Made by a program: the position numbers and the translations under genes. A DNA stretch of 64,000 bases from Butyrivibrio sp. XPD2002 (GTDB taxonomy: Bacteria; Bacillota; Clostridia; Lachnospirales; Lachnospiraceae). This document shows positions 42,467-52,202 of this stretch, piece by piece. Each line of letters opens with the position of its first letter. The first letter of the stretch is position 1. The notes beneath the pieces are model-generated. The model made no database searches, had not been told where the DNA came from, and saw only the letters and a program-made list of their open reading frames with translations. Location of the stretch: positions 62,001 to 126,000 of the forward strand of contig NZ_KE384116.1 of the NCBI RefSeq assembly GCF_000423945.1. The letters are read 5' to 3'.

Positions 42467-44442
42467 TGAAAAAAGGCTTGGGACGGGGTACTACAAGATT
42501 ATTAATAAGGGTTATGTGCGCTTTTCTTGGGGCTATGCTTATATGCACAAGTCCTGTGAGAGTATTGGCGCTTACACCTGCTGAGGAAAAGGCCCAGAAG
42601 AGAGCTGAAGAGGCAGCAAACAAGGCATATCAGGATGCTATTGCAGAGGGCATGGATGATTCAGAGGCTATGGCTGAAGCCCAGCGAGCTTCGGAGGAAG
42701 CCCTGAATAACTCACTTCCGTATTACGAGGAGTATGAGGAGCAGGCTGCTGAGAACGCGAAGCAGCTGGAGGAAGCCCAGGCTGCACAGAAGGCTGCGGA
42801 GGAAGCTCTTCAGAATCAGACATCTGCGATACTTGAACAGACACAGGCGTTGGAAGAAATCTCTGATATGGTGGAGGCTCTGGGAAAAAAGGAAGAGGAA
42901 GAAGGAGCTTCCGTGATAAAGGTTGCTGAGACCAAAACCTCCCATGAGAATCCCTGCATAACCTGGTTTGTAAAGGGTATAGATCAGAAGGTCAAGGAAT
43001 CCGAAGCATTTATCGGCTCCAGAAGCATAGAGATAGCAGATAGCGGAAAACTTGGCGCCGGCGCAGGTCCTGCACCCAAGACACTTTTATTGGTGGATAA
43101 CTCCAATTCTGTGTCCAAGTACAAGGATAAGATCAAGACCATCCTGACAAGACTTGTGTGGAACCATCAGCCCGAGGAGAGATTCTCACTGGTTGCATTC
43201 GGTGAAGAGATAAATGTTCTTTTAGACTTTACAGATAACTATGATGATGTGCGAATGGCCATTGATAAGATGACCTATAAGGATCAGAGCACATACCTTA
43301 GAAATATTCTCTATGATGAGATAAAGGCAATGAATGATGATGGCGAGGATGATTTTAACCGTATCATCATCATCTCAGATGGAACAGAAGAGAGCCGACT
43401 GGGAGTTACCTATGAGGAACTGACAGACCTTATAAAAAGTGACATCTACAAGTGCCCTATTTACACCATAGGATGTCACTATCAGCCTGCGGTGGGAGAT
43501 CTGGATAAGCTGTTTGCATTATCAAGAAGATCATCAAGTCCCTACTTTGCGCTGGAAGATTATGAGGATGTTAACCAGATTGCGGATATCATCCGTGAAG
43601 ATGATAAGACCATCAGATTTTTCAGATTCTCTGTTCCTGATGATCTTAGAGATGGCTCAACCAAGACCATAGGTCTGCACCTGGTATATGAAGAGAGTGA
43701 TTACATGTTTGCACACTCTACTCAGGTACCGATAGCCTCTGCCGATGTTCTTAAACAGGTAGCTGAGGATAAGAAACTTGCGGATGAGAAAGCAAAAGAA
43801 GAAAATGCAGCATTAAGAAGCGAAATAGATAGTCTTAGGGAGGCCGGAGAAAATAAGGACAAGACAGAGGAAGTAACTGAGTCGCAAACAGGCGATACCG
43901 GTGATACGCAAAACCCCGATGATTACTATTATGATGACGAAGATTATGACATGACCTTCAGAGATGTGATGTTTTACTACATTTATCATAACGCCCTCTG
44001 GATATCGCTGATATTTATAATAATCAATTTTGCATACATCGGATATAAGAACAGACATACCAAGAAGGTTCGCAAGGTTGAGGAGGAAGAGAAAAATGAA
44101 GAAGCTGTGACGGAAGAGCTCAGCTCTGACATAAACAGTGCGATCTACCTGTTTGAAACCAGCAGACCTGATGTGAGATATCCGATCAAGATCGGAGAGG
44201 AAAAGATAATAGGAAGATCAAGGGCAAGATGTGATATCACATTCCCTACAGATAAAGCGATGTCGGCAAGGCAGGCCTGCATAAGAGTTGAAGCCGGTGA
44301 TGAAACAAAGGCAGTCCTTGAAAATCTGGATACGCAGGGTGGTACCAGTGTCGACGGACAGGTGGTGCAGAACGATATCACCCTTAGAAACGGAGCCAGA
44401 ATAAAGCTCGGATCTACGATACTGGAGGTCAGATATGAATGA
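42463..44442 (+). CDS. vWA domain / FHA domain membrane protein of the T7SS cluster
   Basis: A 659-residue protein with a signal peptide (cleaved about residue 37). Outside the cell: an Ala/Glu-rich helical segment (about 40-150), a vWA domain (about 200-390) with a complete MIDAS (LLVDNSNSVS, a Thr in KDQSTYLRN, and IISDGTEE), and a second helical and acidic stalk. A transmembrane helix (LWISLIFIIINFAYIGY, about 520-540) is followed by a basic stretch, then a cytoplasmic FHA domain (about 570-659) with IIGRSRARCDITFP and SARQACIRVE. FHA domains read phospho-threonine. So an extracellular metal-dependent adhesion module is linked to a phospho-signalling reader. Co-transcribed with the genes before and after. 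Confidence 0.9.
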   Translation: MMKKGLGRGTTRLLIRVMCAFLGAMLICTSPVRVLALTPAEEKAQKRAEEAANKAYQDAIAEGMDDSEAMAEAQRASEEALNNSLPYYEEYEEQAAENAKQLEEAQAAQKAAEEALQNQTSAILEQTQALEEISDMVEALGKKEEEEGASVIKVAETKTSHENPCITWFVKGIDQKVKESEAFIGSRSIEIADSGKLGAGAGPAPKTLLLVDNSNSVSKYKDKIKTILTRLVWNHQPEERFSLVAFGEEINVLLDFTDNYDDVRMAIDKMTYKDQSTYLRNILYDEIKAMNDDGEDDFNRIIIISDGTEESRLGVTYEELTDLIKSDIYKCPIYTIGCHYQPAVGDLDKLFALSRRSSSPYFALEDYEDVNQIADIIREDDKTIRFFRFSVPDDLRDGSTKTIGLHLVYEESDYMFAHSTQVPIASADVLKQVAEDKKLADEKAKEENAALRSEIDSLREAGENKDKTEEVTESQTGDTGDTQNPDDYYYDDEDYDMTFRDVMFYYIYHNALWISLIFIIINFAYIGYKNRHTKKVRKVEEEEKNEEAVTEELSSDINSAIYLFETSRPDVRYPIKIGEEKIIGRSRARCDITFPTDKAMSARQACIRVEAGDETKAVLENLDTQGGTSVDGQVVQNDITLRNGARIKLGSTILEVRYE

Positions 44443-45052
44443 TATGACTGATATAGGTTTAGATATTGAGTCCTTTTTTTACGATATGTTTTTAGATGAC
44501 CCATTATCTTTATTTATAACAATCATAGAAGTTATAGCTATAATTCTGGTAATCATACGATTCAGAAACAGTAAGAAACAAACTCAAAGGTTAGAGGAAC
44601 AACAGAAAAACCTTATGATGTTAAAACTGACGCAGGAGCTTACGAATCCGCTGTGGGTAGAGCACGGAGGAAAGCCTGATATGAAGGTGGTACCCTTCGA
44701 GACGAAGTGGACGGAGGCTCAGGAGGATGCCACTGAGGGAATCAGAGTGGAGCTTGATATAAAGAACTCTAATGCAGACAGGAAGTATACCTTTGTGGTT
44801 CAGGATGCTATAAGCGTAGGTAAGGATGATGCCTGCTCGATCACGATTGCAGATAATTCGATAGAAGATAAGCATCTGGAATTTTTTACTGAAAATGGAG
44901 AGCTGATGGTTAGAAAGATATCTCCAAAAAGCATGGCAGTATTGGAAAGGGAGAGAGATTATAAGAAGCTTGGGGAAAAGGCGTTGAGAGTTGTGGATAA
45001 GGATGTAATCCGACTCGGACACAGTGAACTGACAATCGAAATGATAAGTTAG
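44435..45052 (+). CDS. Membrane-anchored FHA domain protein of the T7SS cluster
   Basis: A 205-residue protein: one N-terminal transmembrane helix (LFITIIEVIAIILVIIRF, about 25-42), a coiled linker, and a cytoplasmic FHA-like domain (about 105-205) with ISVGKDDACSITIADNSIED and a C-terminal IRLGHSELTI. The phospho-binding Arg/Ser residues are changed (GKDDAC), so phosphopeptide binding is uncertain. It overlaps the vWA gene by eight bases and lies 12 bases before essC, so it is very likely part of the same complex. Confidence 0.85.
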   Translation: MNDMTDIGLDIESFFYDMFLDDPLSLFITIIEVIAIILVIIRFRNSKKQTQRLEEQQKNLMMLKLTQELTNPLWVEHGGKPDMKVVPFETKWTEAQEDATEGIRVELDIKNSNADRKYTFVVQDAISVGKDDACSITIADNSIEDKHLEFFTENGELMVRKISPKSMAVLERERDYKKLGEKALRVVDKDVIRLGHSELTIEMIS

Positions 45053-45064
45053 AGGTCATTGTAA

Positions 45065-48000
45065 ATGAGTACTGTCGTTTCTGTATATAGCAAAAAAGCA
45101 TATAGAGAATATGTACTTTTACCTCCGCAGAGTAACGCGGATTTCTCCATTGTGGCTAAAAGTAATGAGTTCTGGCTGGAAAATGATCTGAGCATCTTTT
45201 TTGAGGTGCTTGGAGGAAGTTTTTATGTTACACCGGATGACCGGTATAGATTATTAAATAGTGACGGTGAGGAAATGACAGATTGTGCACTTGTGGATGG
45301 GCTGTCATTTGGACTTGTTACAAGAGAAAATGAAGAACTAAAACTATCAGTAAGAGTGAGGGAAAACACTTTTGTTCCCTTCACAACCATGAAGCTTAGG
45401 GATGGGGATAAATACTTCTCTCTAGGAAGCGCAAAAGAGTGCGATATTTGCTACTCATATAGGAGCCTTATCGCTAATGAGCAGGCAGTAATAGAAAAAA
45501 GAGGAGGGAACATTTTCCTCATCTGCAAGAAAGAATACGGAACCTATGTTAACGGAGGCGCAGTCAAGGGAGAGTATGAGCTGAATCCCGGAGACATAGT
45601 TAATATCTATGACCTTAAGCTTATTCTTCTTACCAAAAACAATGGGCTTGTAGTATCGGTAAACGAAGAGCTTACAGGTTGTGAAATTAATAAAGAGAAA
45701 CTAATTGAGTATGATCCGTCAAAAAAAGCCGATCTGGCAGAATATCGTCCTGTTTCAGGAGATGGGCTATTTTACAGGGCTCCCAGGCAGATGGCTCATA
45801 TAGAGACAACGAAGGTTACGTTTGAGGCGCCGCCGGAACTTTCCAAGAATGAACCCCCAAGTCTTTTGGAGACAATCGGGCATTCATTTTTGATGATTCT
45901 TCCAATGGTTGCAGGAAGTGCCGTTATGCTTATCGGCACCATGCAGAGTGGTGGGAGGCATACATTTTTGATGTACTCAGGTCTTGTCATGGCTACTGCG
46001 TCTGCTATAACAGGTGTTACCTGGGGAATTATAAATATAAGAAATCAGCGCAAAAGGCTAAAGACCGAAGAGAATAAGCGCTTTGAAGCATATGGGCAGT
46101 ATCTCATAAAAAAGAAAGAATGGATAGAGCAGATGTATGAAAAAAATGCAACTGCTCTTAAAGATATGTACCCGGAGGCAGAAGTCTGTGCAGGCTATAG
46201 CAGAAATGATCAGCGCCTATGGAACAGGAACAAGGGACAGGAGGACTTTTTACATATAAGGCTTGGTATAGGAGATATACCTTTTCAAGCCGAAATAGAA
46301 GTTCCTGAGGAGAAGTTTCACGTAGATGAGGATGTTCTTAGAAGCAAACCGCGATACATAAAGGATAACTTTAAGACATTATATGACGTGCCACTACTAA
46401 TTAACCTTAAGGAGCACCCACTTATCGGACTTGTGGGAGGTGAGGACAGATTCGGAGCCTATGAGCTGGTGCGGATCATGGCCGTTCAGCTGGCGGCAAC
46501 TCATTGCTACACAGAAGTGAAAATGGTATTTATCTACGATGAGGAGTCTTCTATGGACTGTGATGAGTGGGGATTTGTCAGGTGGCTCCCCCATGTTTGG
46601 TCACAGGATAGGAAAATAAGATTTGTGGCAGCAACTAACACAGAGATAAATGATGTATGCTATGAGCTTTCCAAGGTACTTCGTGAGCGCTTCGAGACAA
46701 CAGATGCAGAAATTATCGCAGGAAAATTGGAAACTATTCCGCACTATATCATTTTTGTATCAAATCCTGCGCTTATTGAAGGAGAGATTATTTCTAATTA
46801 TTTATTCCAGAATAATGGGAAAATCGGCCTTACAACAATCTTTCTTTCAGAGTTTTATCAGGATCTCCCGAATGAGTGTACCTATGTTATTCAAAACGAC
46901 CCCACCTTTACAGGGATAAAAGAACCGGGTGGAAAGGATATACCGATAGTAATTGATAAGCTTCCTGTTGAGAAGGCAGAGGCATTTGCAAGGCGTATCT
47001 CAGGAATAAAGGTCAAGGAGAGTGGTGCCGGTGGTGAGCTCCCTGAGAGACTTACCTTCCTTGAGATGTATGGAGTAAGCACTGTAGATGAGCTAGGCAG
47101 TGCTGACCGCTGGTTAAAGAGCAGAATATATGAAAATATCAGGGGCATACTTGGCTATAGGGGAGGATCTGAGCTCTGTGTGCTGGATATTCATGAGAAG
47201 TACCATGGCCCTCACGGACTGGTAGCAGGAACTACAGGTTCAGGTAAATCAGAGACATTGCAGACATATCTGTTGTCTCTTGCAGTCAATTACAGCCCCG
47301 ATGATATGACCTACTTTATCATCGACTATAAGGGCGGCGGAATGGCTAACCTTTTTGAGAACCTTCCGCATTTGTCAGGGCAGATATCCAATCTGTCAGG
47401 AACACAGATAAATAGAGCACTTGTCTCCATAAAAGCTGAAAACAGAAGACGTCAGAGGCTTTTTAATGATGCAGGTGTAAATAATATAAACAAATATACC
47501 AAGATGTATAAAAATGGCGAGATATCAGAGCCCATTCCGCATCTCATTATCGTAATAGATGAGTTTGCAGAGCTCAAGCGTGAAGAACCGGACTTTATGA
47601 GAGAGCTTATAAGTGTGGCACAGGTAGGACGAAGCCTGGGTGTACATCTTATTCTTGCTACTCAAAAGCCATCCGGAACTGTTGATGACAACATCTGGAG
47701 TAACTCCAAATTCCGCCTGTGCCTCAGGGTTCAGACCAAGGAGGACTCTAACGAGATGCTGGGACGTCCGGATGCAGCCCGTATTATCCAGGCAGGACGA
47801 GGCTATCTTCAGGTGGGTAATGATGAGCTATATGAGATGTTCCAGTCAGGCTACAGTGGTGCCAGGTACAACCCCGTAGTGGGCAACAGCAATGAAGCGA
47901 CAGGCCTCATAAGTCGTACCGGGCAGGTAGAACTGATGTATGTAAATAAGAACGATAATGAGCATAAAAAGGACGACGTCACACAGCTGGATGCAGTGGT

Positions 48001-49807
48001 AAATTATCTGAGAGATGTAGCAAAAATACAGGGATTTGAGGAAACTCATCCGCTTTGGATGCCTATACTTAGAAATCCCATGTTCCTTGGTGACTTCGAG
48101 GAATATAACGATAGATGCTTTGATTTTGAAAATGGTGTTTACAGAGTTGACAGTGAGTCACTTAGAACAAGATGGGATATTACCTGCGTAGTCGGACAAA
48201 GTGACGACCCTCGTAATCAGGCTCAGGATCCGCTTATTCTGTCCTTTGCAGATGGCGGACACCATGCTGTTATAGGATCAGTAAACAGTGGTAAGTCAAC
48301 CTTTATGGCGACGGTTGTTTACTCCCTTGCAACTACTTATTCACCGGAGTTATTCCAGTTCTATGCAATAGATTATTCAAGCCATATGCTCGCCGGTTTT
48401 GAGGCACTTCCTCACTGCGGAGGCATTCTCTATGAGAACGATGAAGAGAAAATGGAGCGATTTTTCAACCTTATTGATGACATGCTGGAGGAGAGAAAAA
48501 GAGTATTCCGAGGAGGTAATTACAGTCAGTATTTCAGGACTCACGGCGCGGAATACCCTGCGATATTTATCTTTATTGACAACTTTGCATCCTTTAAGGA
48601 AAAGACAGAAGACGCTTATGTTCCTAACGTAATGAAGATATCCAAGGAAGGAGTTGGTAACGGTATATATCTGGTTATGTCAGCAGCGGGATATAACACG
48701 ACAGAGATTCCTTCAAGACTTGGTGAGAATATGGGAACAGCCATAGGCCTGTGTCTTGCAGACAAATTTGCCTATGGAGACATTTTGAGAGATATTCGTG
48801 TGGATGTAATGCCCGAAGCAGGCTTTAAGGGAAGAGGTCTGTGCTATGTAGGAAACAGGATACTTGAGATTCAGATTGCACAGGCTCTTGAAGCAGCTGA
48901 TGACTATAAGAGGATGGAGGCTATTACCGAAAACTGCAAGATAATTGCAAAGGCATGGAGCGGTGTTCATGCAAGACCTATTCCTGAGATTCCCGAGAAT
49001 CCTACATGGAATGTCTTCAAGGAGCATCCGGATGTACTTGCCGACGCAGAAACAGACAACATTATTCCTATCGGCTACAGAACAGACAACGCGCTTATAT
49101 CAGGGCTTGACATGTATAAAAACTACTGCTTCATGATCTGCGGCGCTGCTCACACAGGTAAAAAGAGCATGATGAGACTGATGATTCTGTCGGCTCTTAT
49201 GAAAAAAGATGCAAAGGTCGTCATTATTGATGATGGCAGAGTATTCAATGATTTTGAATCTCTTCCTAATGTGAGGATGATACATAACGGAGAAGAGCTG
49301 TATGATTGGTGCTTTAATGAGCTGACACCTATGTTCAAGGAAAGAAATGTTGTAAAGAAGAGACTTTTTGAGGCCGGCTTTGAAGGTGATGAATATTACG
49401 AAGAAATAGCAGAGTTTAACAGTGTTTTTGTTTTCATTTCATCTCTTACATGGTTTATCAAAGCCGTGTATAACGATTCCCACGGCATGAAGGGCTTCAT
49501 GGAGACAATCTTCAAAAAGGGTGAGAACCACAAGATAGCCTTTATTGGAAGTATTGATATCAATGAAAGAACAGAGGTTGGAGGCTTCGAGGTATTTAAT
49601 GCATTTGCTTCATATCACACAGGTATTCATCTTGGAGGCGAGGTTACATTTAATAGCTGGTTAGGATTTGAATATTTAAAGCCATCCGAGCAGATAATAA
49701 AGTATCAGCAGGGAACAGGATTGTTATCGTCATCAAGCGGTGGAAATATTGAGTATAAGGTAATTATTCCTTTGGCCAAGAAGGCTAAGAAAAAATTGGT
49801 GACTTAA
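45065..49807 (+). CDS. essC: Type VII secretion ATPase EssC/EccC (FtsK/SpoIIIE)
   Basis: A 1580-residue motor of the type VII secretion system. N-terminal FHA-like domains (about 1-95 and 105-195, the second with YFSLGSAKECDICYSYRSL) face the cytosol, two transmembrane helices follow (about 272-295 and 299-325), then a degenerate nucleotide-binding domain (LVGGEDRFGAYELVRIMAVQ) and three FtsK-type ATPase domains. D1 has Walker A GTTGSGKSET (about 722) and Walker B IIVIDEFAEL (about 826); D2 has GSVNSGKSTF (about 1070) but FIFIDNFASF; D3 has GAAHTGKKSM (about 1356) and no acidic Walker B. So D1 is the likely active motor and D2/D3 bind substrates, as in known EssC. Confidence 0.97.
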   Translation: MSTVVSVYSKKAYREYVLLPPQSNADFSIVAKSNEFWLENDLSIFFEVLGGSFYVTPDDRYRLLNSDGEEMTDCALVDGLSFGLVTRENEELKLSVRVRENTFVPFTTMKLRDGDKYFSLGSAKECDICYSYRSLIANEQAVIEKRGGNIFLICKKEYGTYVNGGAVKGEYELNPGDIVNIYDLKLILLTKNNGLVVSVNEELTGCEINKEKLIEYDPSKKADLAEYRPVSGDGLFYRAPRQMAHIETTKVTFEAPPELSKNEPPSLLETIGHSFLMILPMVAGSAVMLIGTMQSGGRHTFLMYSGLVMATASAITGVTWGIINIRNQRKRLKTEENKRFEAYGQYLIKKKEWIEQMYEKNATALKDMYPEAEVCAGYSRNDQRLWNRNKGQEDFLHIRLGIGDIPFQAEIEVPEEKFHVDEDVLRSKPRYIKDNFKTLYDVPLLINLKEHPLIGLVGGEDRFGAYELVRIMAVQLAATHCYTEVKMVFIYDEESSMDCDEWGFVRWLPHVWSQDRKIRFVAATNTEINDVCYELSKVLRERFETTDAEIIAGKLETIPHYIIFVSNPALIEGEIISNYLFQNNGKIGLTTIFLSEFYQDLPNECTYVIQNDPTFTGIKEPGGKDIPIVIDKLPVEKAEAFARRISGIKVKESGAGGELPERLTFLEMYGVSTVDELGSADRWLKSRIYENIRGILGYRGGSELCVLDIHEKYHGPHGLVAGTTGSGKSETLQTYLLSLAVNYSPDDMTYFIIDYKGGGMANLFENLPHLSGQISNLSGTQINRALVSIKAENRRRQRLFNDAGVNNINKYTKMYKNGEISEPIPHLIIVIDEFAELKREEPDFMRELISVAQVGRSLGVHLILATQKPSGTVDDNIWSNSKFRLCLRVQTKEDSNEMLGRPDAARIIQAGRGYLQVGNDELYEMFQSGYSGARYNPVVGNSNEATGLISRTGQVELMYVNKNDNEHKKDDVTQLDAVVNYLRDVAKIQGFEETHPLWMPILRNPMFLGDFEEYNDRCFDFENGVYRVDSESLRTRWDITCVVGQSDDPRNQAQDPLILSFADGGHHAVIGSVNSGKSTFMATVVYSLATTYSPELFQFYAIDYSSHMLAGFEALPHCGGILYENDEEKMERFFNLIDDMLEERKRVFRGGNYSQYFRTHGAEYPAIFIFIDNFASFKEKTEDAYVPNVMKISKEGVGNGIYLVMSAAGYNTTEIPSRLGENMGTAIGLCLADKFAYGDILRDIRVDVMPEAGFKGRGLCYVGNRILEIQIAQALEAADDYKRMEAITENCKIIAKAWSGVHARPIPEIPENPTWNVFKEHPDVLADAETDNIIPIGYRTDNALISGLDMYKNYCFMICGAAHTGKKSMMRLMILSALMKKDAKVVIIDDGRVFNDFESLPNVRMIHNGEELYDWCFNELTPMFKERNVVKKRLFEAGFEGDEYYEEIAEFNSVFVFISSLTWFIKAVYNDSHGMKGFMETIFKKGENHKIAFIGSIDINERTEVGGFEVFNAFASYHTGIHLGGEVTFNSWLGFEYLKPSEQIIKYQQGTGLLSSSSGGNIEYKVIIPLAKKAKKKLVT

Positions 49808-49841
49808 GGATTTATAGCAAGTGGGAAGGAGAATAGAAATA

Positions 49842-50087
49842 ATGATTTTTTTGGAAATATTTATTCCCGCTCTTTCTTTATCAGTAGATGTACGAACGAA
49901 GGATACACATACCGTTATTATGCTTATCGGAGAAGTATGTGAGCTGATAAGACAGAAGATTAGCGAAAATGAGAGAGAGGAAAAACGCTTTATTTTGTAT
50001 TCTCCCGGTCAGAACAAAATTTTTCCGGAACAGGCAAGCTTAAGAGACTGTGGTCTTATAAGTGGTAGTAAAGTAATGCTCTTGTAA
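49842..50087 (+). CDS. YukD/EsaB-like ubiquitin-fold protein
   Basis: An 81-residue small protein with an N-terminal hydrophobic strand (MIFLEIFIPALSLSVDVRT) and the closing segment GLISGSKVMLL typical of the ubiquitin-like YukD/EsaB fold in Firmicutes T7SS. These proteins are accessory T7SS components of unclear mechanism. ATG 49842 is preceded by GGGAAGGAGAATAG; GTG 49821 lies at the front of that site. It directly follows essC, matching other T7SS loci. Confidence 0.78.
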   Translation: MIFLEIFIPALSLSVDVRTKDTHTVIMLIGEVCELIRQKISENEREEKRFILYSPGQNKIFPEQASLRDCGLISGSKVMLL

Positions 50088-50115
50088 TTTACAGGTGGCA
50101 GGAAAGGATATGCTT

Positions 50116-50550
50116 ATGGCTAATTTTGTGTTGTGTTATCTGCAGGGGCTATATAACACCAAAGAGCAGATGGAACTGTGCATTAAAAGGATGGAAAAGG
50201 CCAGGGACAAAATTAGAAAAGACGTTGCAGAGCTGGATAAAATGTGGGAAGGACCTGCTCATGATACATATAGAGAAGAATGGAAGGCAGAGCTCTCGCG
50301 TGTGGATGATATTATAAAAAACTTGAGAGAAATAATAAAATATGAGGACATTGCATATAAAGAATATGTAGATTCGACAAACTATTGTCAGACCACGATA
50401 GAGCTAATTGGAAAACCGGTCGTTCTTCCCAGTAATAGCGGGGTACAGTTACCTGATGGCACCAATTTACATCTTCCGGGTCCACAACGGCAAGCTCCGC
50501 CTAATGATGGTAAGGGACATTACGTGCCTAAAAGAGGATGGGTAAAATGA
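50116..50550 (+). CDS. WXG100-like protein with C-terminal extension
   Basis: A 144-residue protein. Residues about 1-95 are a two-helix hairpin with WEG in LDKMWEGPAHDTYRE, the WXG motif of T7SS substrates. A Pro/Gly-rich C-terminal tail (VQLPDGTNLHLPGPQRQAP) extends beyond the usual 100 residues. GGAAAGGA precedes ATG 50116; earlier starts at 50095 and 50110 lie before or in that site. Its length and tail suggest a specialised substrate or structural member rather than a typical EsxA. Confidence 0.75.
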   Translation: MANFVLCYLQGLYNTKEQMELCIKRMEKARDKIRKDVAELDKMWEGPAHDTYREEWKAELSRVDDIIKNLREIIKYEDIAYKEYVDSTNYCQTTIELIGKPVVLPSNSGVQLPDGTNLHLPGPQRQAPPNDGKGHYVPKRGWVK

Positions 50551-50571
50551 AAATAACGGAAAGGAGCAAAT

Positions 50572-50892
50572 ATGGCAGTAGTAATCAAAGTATCTACAGA
50601 GCAGTTATACACTAAAGTAGTTTCAATAAGTGATTCCATTAAGGTGATTCAACAGGAAATTGCCAATTTTAATGGGTTACAGCATGAGCTTGCAAAAAAA
50701 TATTGGGGTGGAGATGCAGCAGATTATAATTATCTCGAGTATTCGGATTTAACAAAGGATATGGGACCGGTATTGTATGGAATGATGAATAAAGTAAATA
50801 ATCTTAATGAGATAGCAATCACATACGATAAGGTCGAAGGATATAACAAACACGCCGAAGCGGGATTGCTTCCGGAAGATTTTTTGGATTAG
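50572..50892 (+). CDS. WXG100-like protein
   Basis: A 106-residue helical protein with the loop KKYWGGDAADY, a WXG (WGG) motif between two helices. The usual C-terminal YxxxD/E signal is not evident, but LEYSDLTKD and EGYNKHAEAGLLPEDF give Tyr/acidic patches. GAAAGGAGC precedes the ATG. It lies 21 bases after the previous gene. Confidence 0.75.
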   Translation: MAVVIKVSTEQLYTKVVSISDSIKVIQQEIANFNGLQHELAKKYWGGDAADYNYLEYSDLTKDMGPVLYGMMNKVNNLNEIAITYDKVEGYNKHAEAGLLPEDFLD

Positions 50893-50944
50893 GCAGATAA
50901 TAAGTTTTTACATAAATTATAAAAAGTATATAAGGAGAAGAGAT

Positions 50945-51376
50945 ATGTGGGAAGGGCTTTTACCAATAGGAAGTATAGTTAAACTGGAGAATTTTGACAG
51001 GCTTGTGATGATTATGGGGGTATGGGCAATAATAGATGGCGAAGAAGAAAATGTGATTGACTATTCAGGGGTTATATATCCTGAAGGATATATAAACAAA
51101 GAACTAACGCTTGCTTTTGATAGAGATAAGATTACTGATGTTCTTTACATTGGATATATGGATGATCAGCAGAAATATCTGATGGATAGGGTTGAGCCAT
51201 TGCTTGATGGTATTAAATCAGGTGAACTCAGTGTCGATGAGGCATTGGAAATGGCAAGTCAGATTGCGGCAGACGAAGATATGGATGAATTTGAAGACGA
51301 ACCGGAAGACGAACCGGAAGACGAATCGGAAGACGAACCGGAAAACGAGAATGAAGATGATCAGGAGGATGAATAA
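50945..51376 (+). CDS. DUF4176 protein with acidic repeat tail
   Basis: A 143-residue protein. The N-terminal part (LLPIGSIVKLENFDRLVMIMG) is the DUF4176 signature, a small beta-rich family repeatedly found next to type VII secretion genes. The C-terminus (about 115-143) is an acidic tail of repeated EDEP units. The closely related second copy follows one base after its stop. Likely a T7SS accessory or adaptor; function unknown. Confidence 0.85.
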   Translation: MWEGLLPIGSIVKLENFDRLVMIMGVWAIIDGEEENVIDYSGVIYPEGYINKELTLAFDRDKITDVLYIGYMDDQQKYLMDRVEPLLDGIKSGELSVDEALEMASQIAADEDMDEFEDEPEDEPEDESEDEPENENEDDQEDE

Positions 51377-51377
51377 T

Positions 51378-51686
51378 ATGTGGAACGGATTGTTGCCAAT
51401 TGGAAGTGTGGTATCTATTCAGGGCGGAAGTAGTCGACTAATGATCCTGGCTTCAGGGGTAGTTATGGATTACGATCATAAAAAGGTTTACGATTATTGC
51501 TCTTGTCCTTTTCCTCAGGGGTTCTCTAATCATGAAAATATGATTATGTTCAATCGGGATGCTATCGAAGATATTTATTGCGTGGGATATTTATCTCCCG
51601 AAGGCGAAGAATATAGAAAAAGAGCGGAGGAAAATATAAAGGGGTTAAGAGACGGTACTATTTTGTTTGATTCAAATGATAACTAA
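51378..51686 (+). CDS. DUF4176 protein, second copy
   Basis: A 102-residue paralogue of the gene before it, starting MWNGLLPIGSVVSIQGGSSR. The ATG lies one base after the previous stop, with CAGGAGGA inside the end of that gene as its ribosome binding site, indicating translational coupling. It lacks the acidic tail. Tandem DUF4176 genes suggest duplication and specialisation for different substrates. Confidence 0.83.
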   Translation: MWNGLLPIGSVVSIQGGSSRLMILASGVVMDYDHKKVYDYCSCPFPQGFSNHENMIMFNRDAIEDIYCVGYLSPEGEEYRKRAEENIKGLRDGTILFDSNDN

Positions 51687-51765
51687 TGTCTGGAAAAATT
51701 AACGGGTAACCAATTCGTTTTATTTTATTTGTATTTTTTTATTTATAAGATTTTGAGGACTTAAT

Positions 51766-52077
51766 ATGGATAAAGAAAAAAGAAAAAATGAAATAATGGC
51801 CGATTTTTCAAAAATTGCCAAGCTAATAGAAGAGGCTGGAAACTGCAATAATAAAATGGTTCAGACAATGGTAAAAGAATATATTCCCGGTGCGGAAGGG
51901 GTTGCAAACAATTATGTCAGTGAAGCAGGAATGTTATTGTTTAAAAAGTCAACTGAAACCGCAAAGGAAACTATTGACTATACTAAGAATATTAATAGGT
52001 GTCTTCAAAAAATTGCTGAATGTGCAGGCAATGTTGCTAAAGCAGAACTAAGAAGTATGGGCTATAAAGTGAATTGA
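51766..52077 (+). CDS. Small helical protein in the T7SS cluster
   Basis: A 103-residue, predominantly alpha-helical, Lys/Glu/Asn-rich protein without signal peptide. No WXG motif or known family recognised. An upstream AT-rich stretch contains TTGAGGAC before the ATG. It stands just before the probable effector gene, the position often taken by small helical partner proteins (chaperone or targeting factors) of LXG-type effectors; that role is inference. Confidence 0.65.
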   Translation: MDKEKRKNEIMADFSKIAKLIEEAGNCNNKMVQTMVKEYIPGAEGVANNYVSEAGMLLFKKSTETAKETIDYTKNINRCLQKIAECAGNVAKAELRSMGYKVN

Positions 52078-52202
52078 TAATACACATTGGTATGAGTGGG
52101 GTTGATCACCGTATGGTGAAAAGTTTAGAAAATAAAACGGAGGAGAAAAAAGGGGTTAAGGTACGGAATTATTTTATTTGATTCATAAAGAAGGTAGTGC
52201 GT

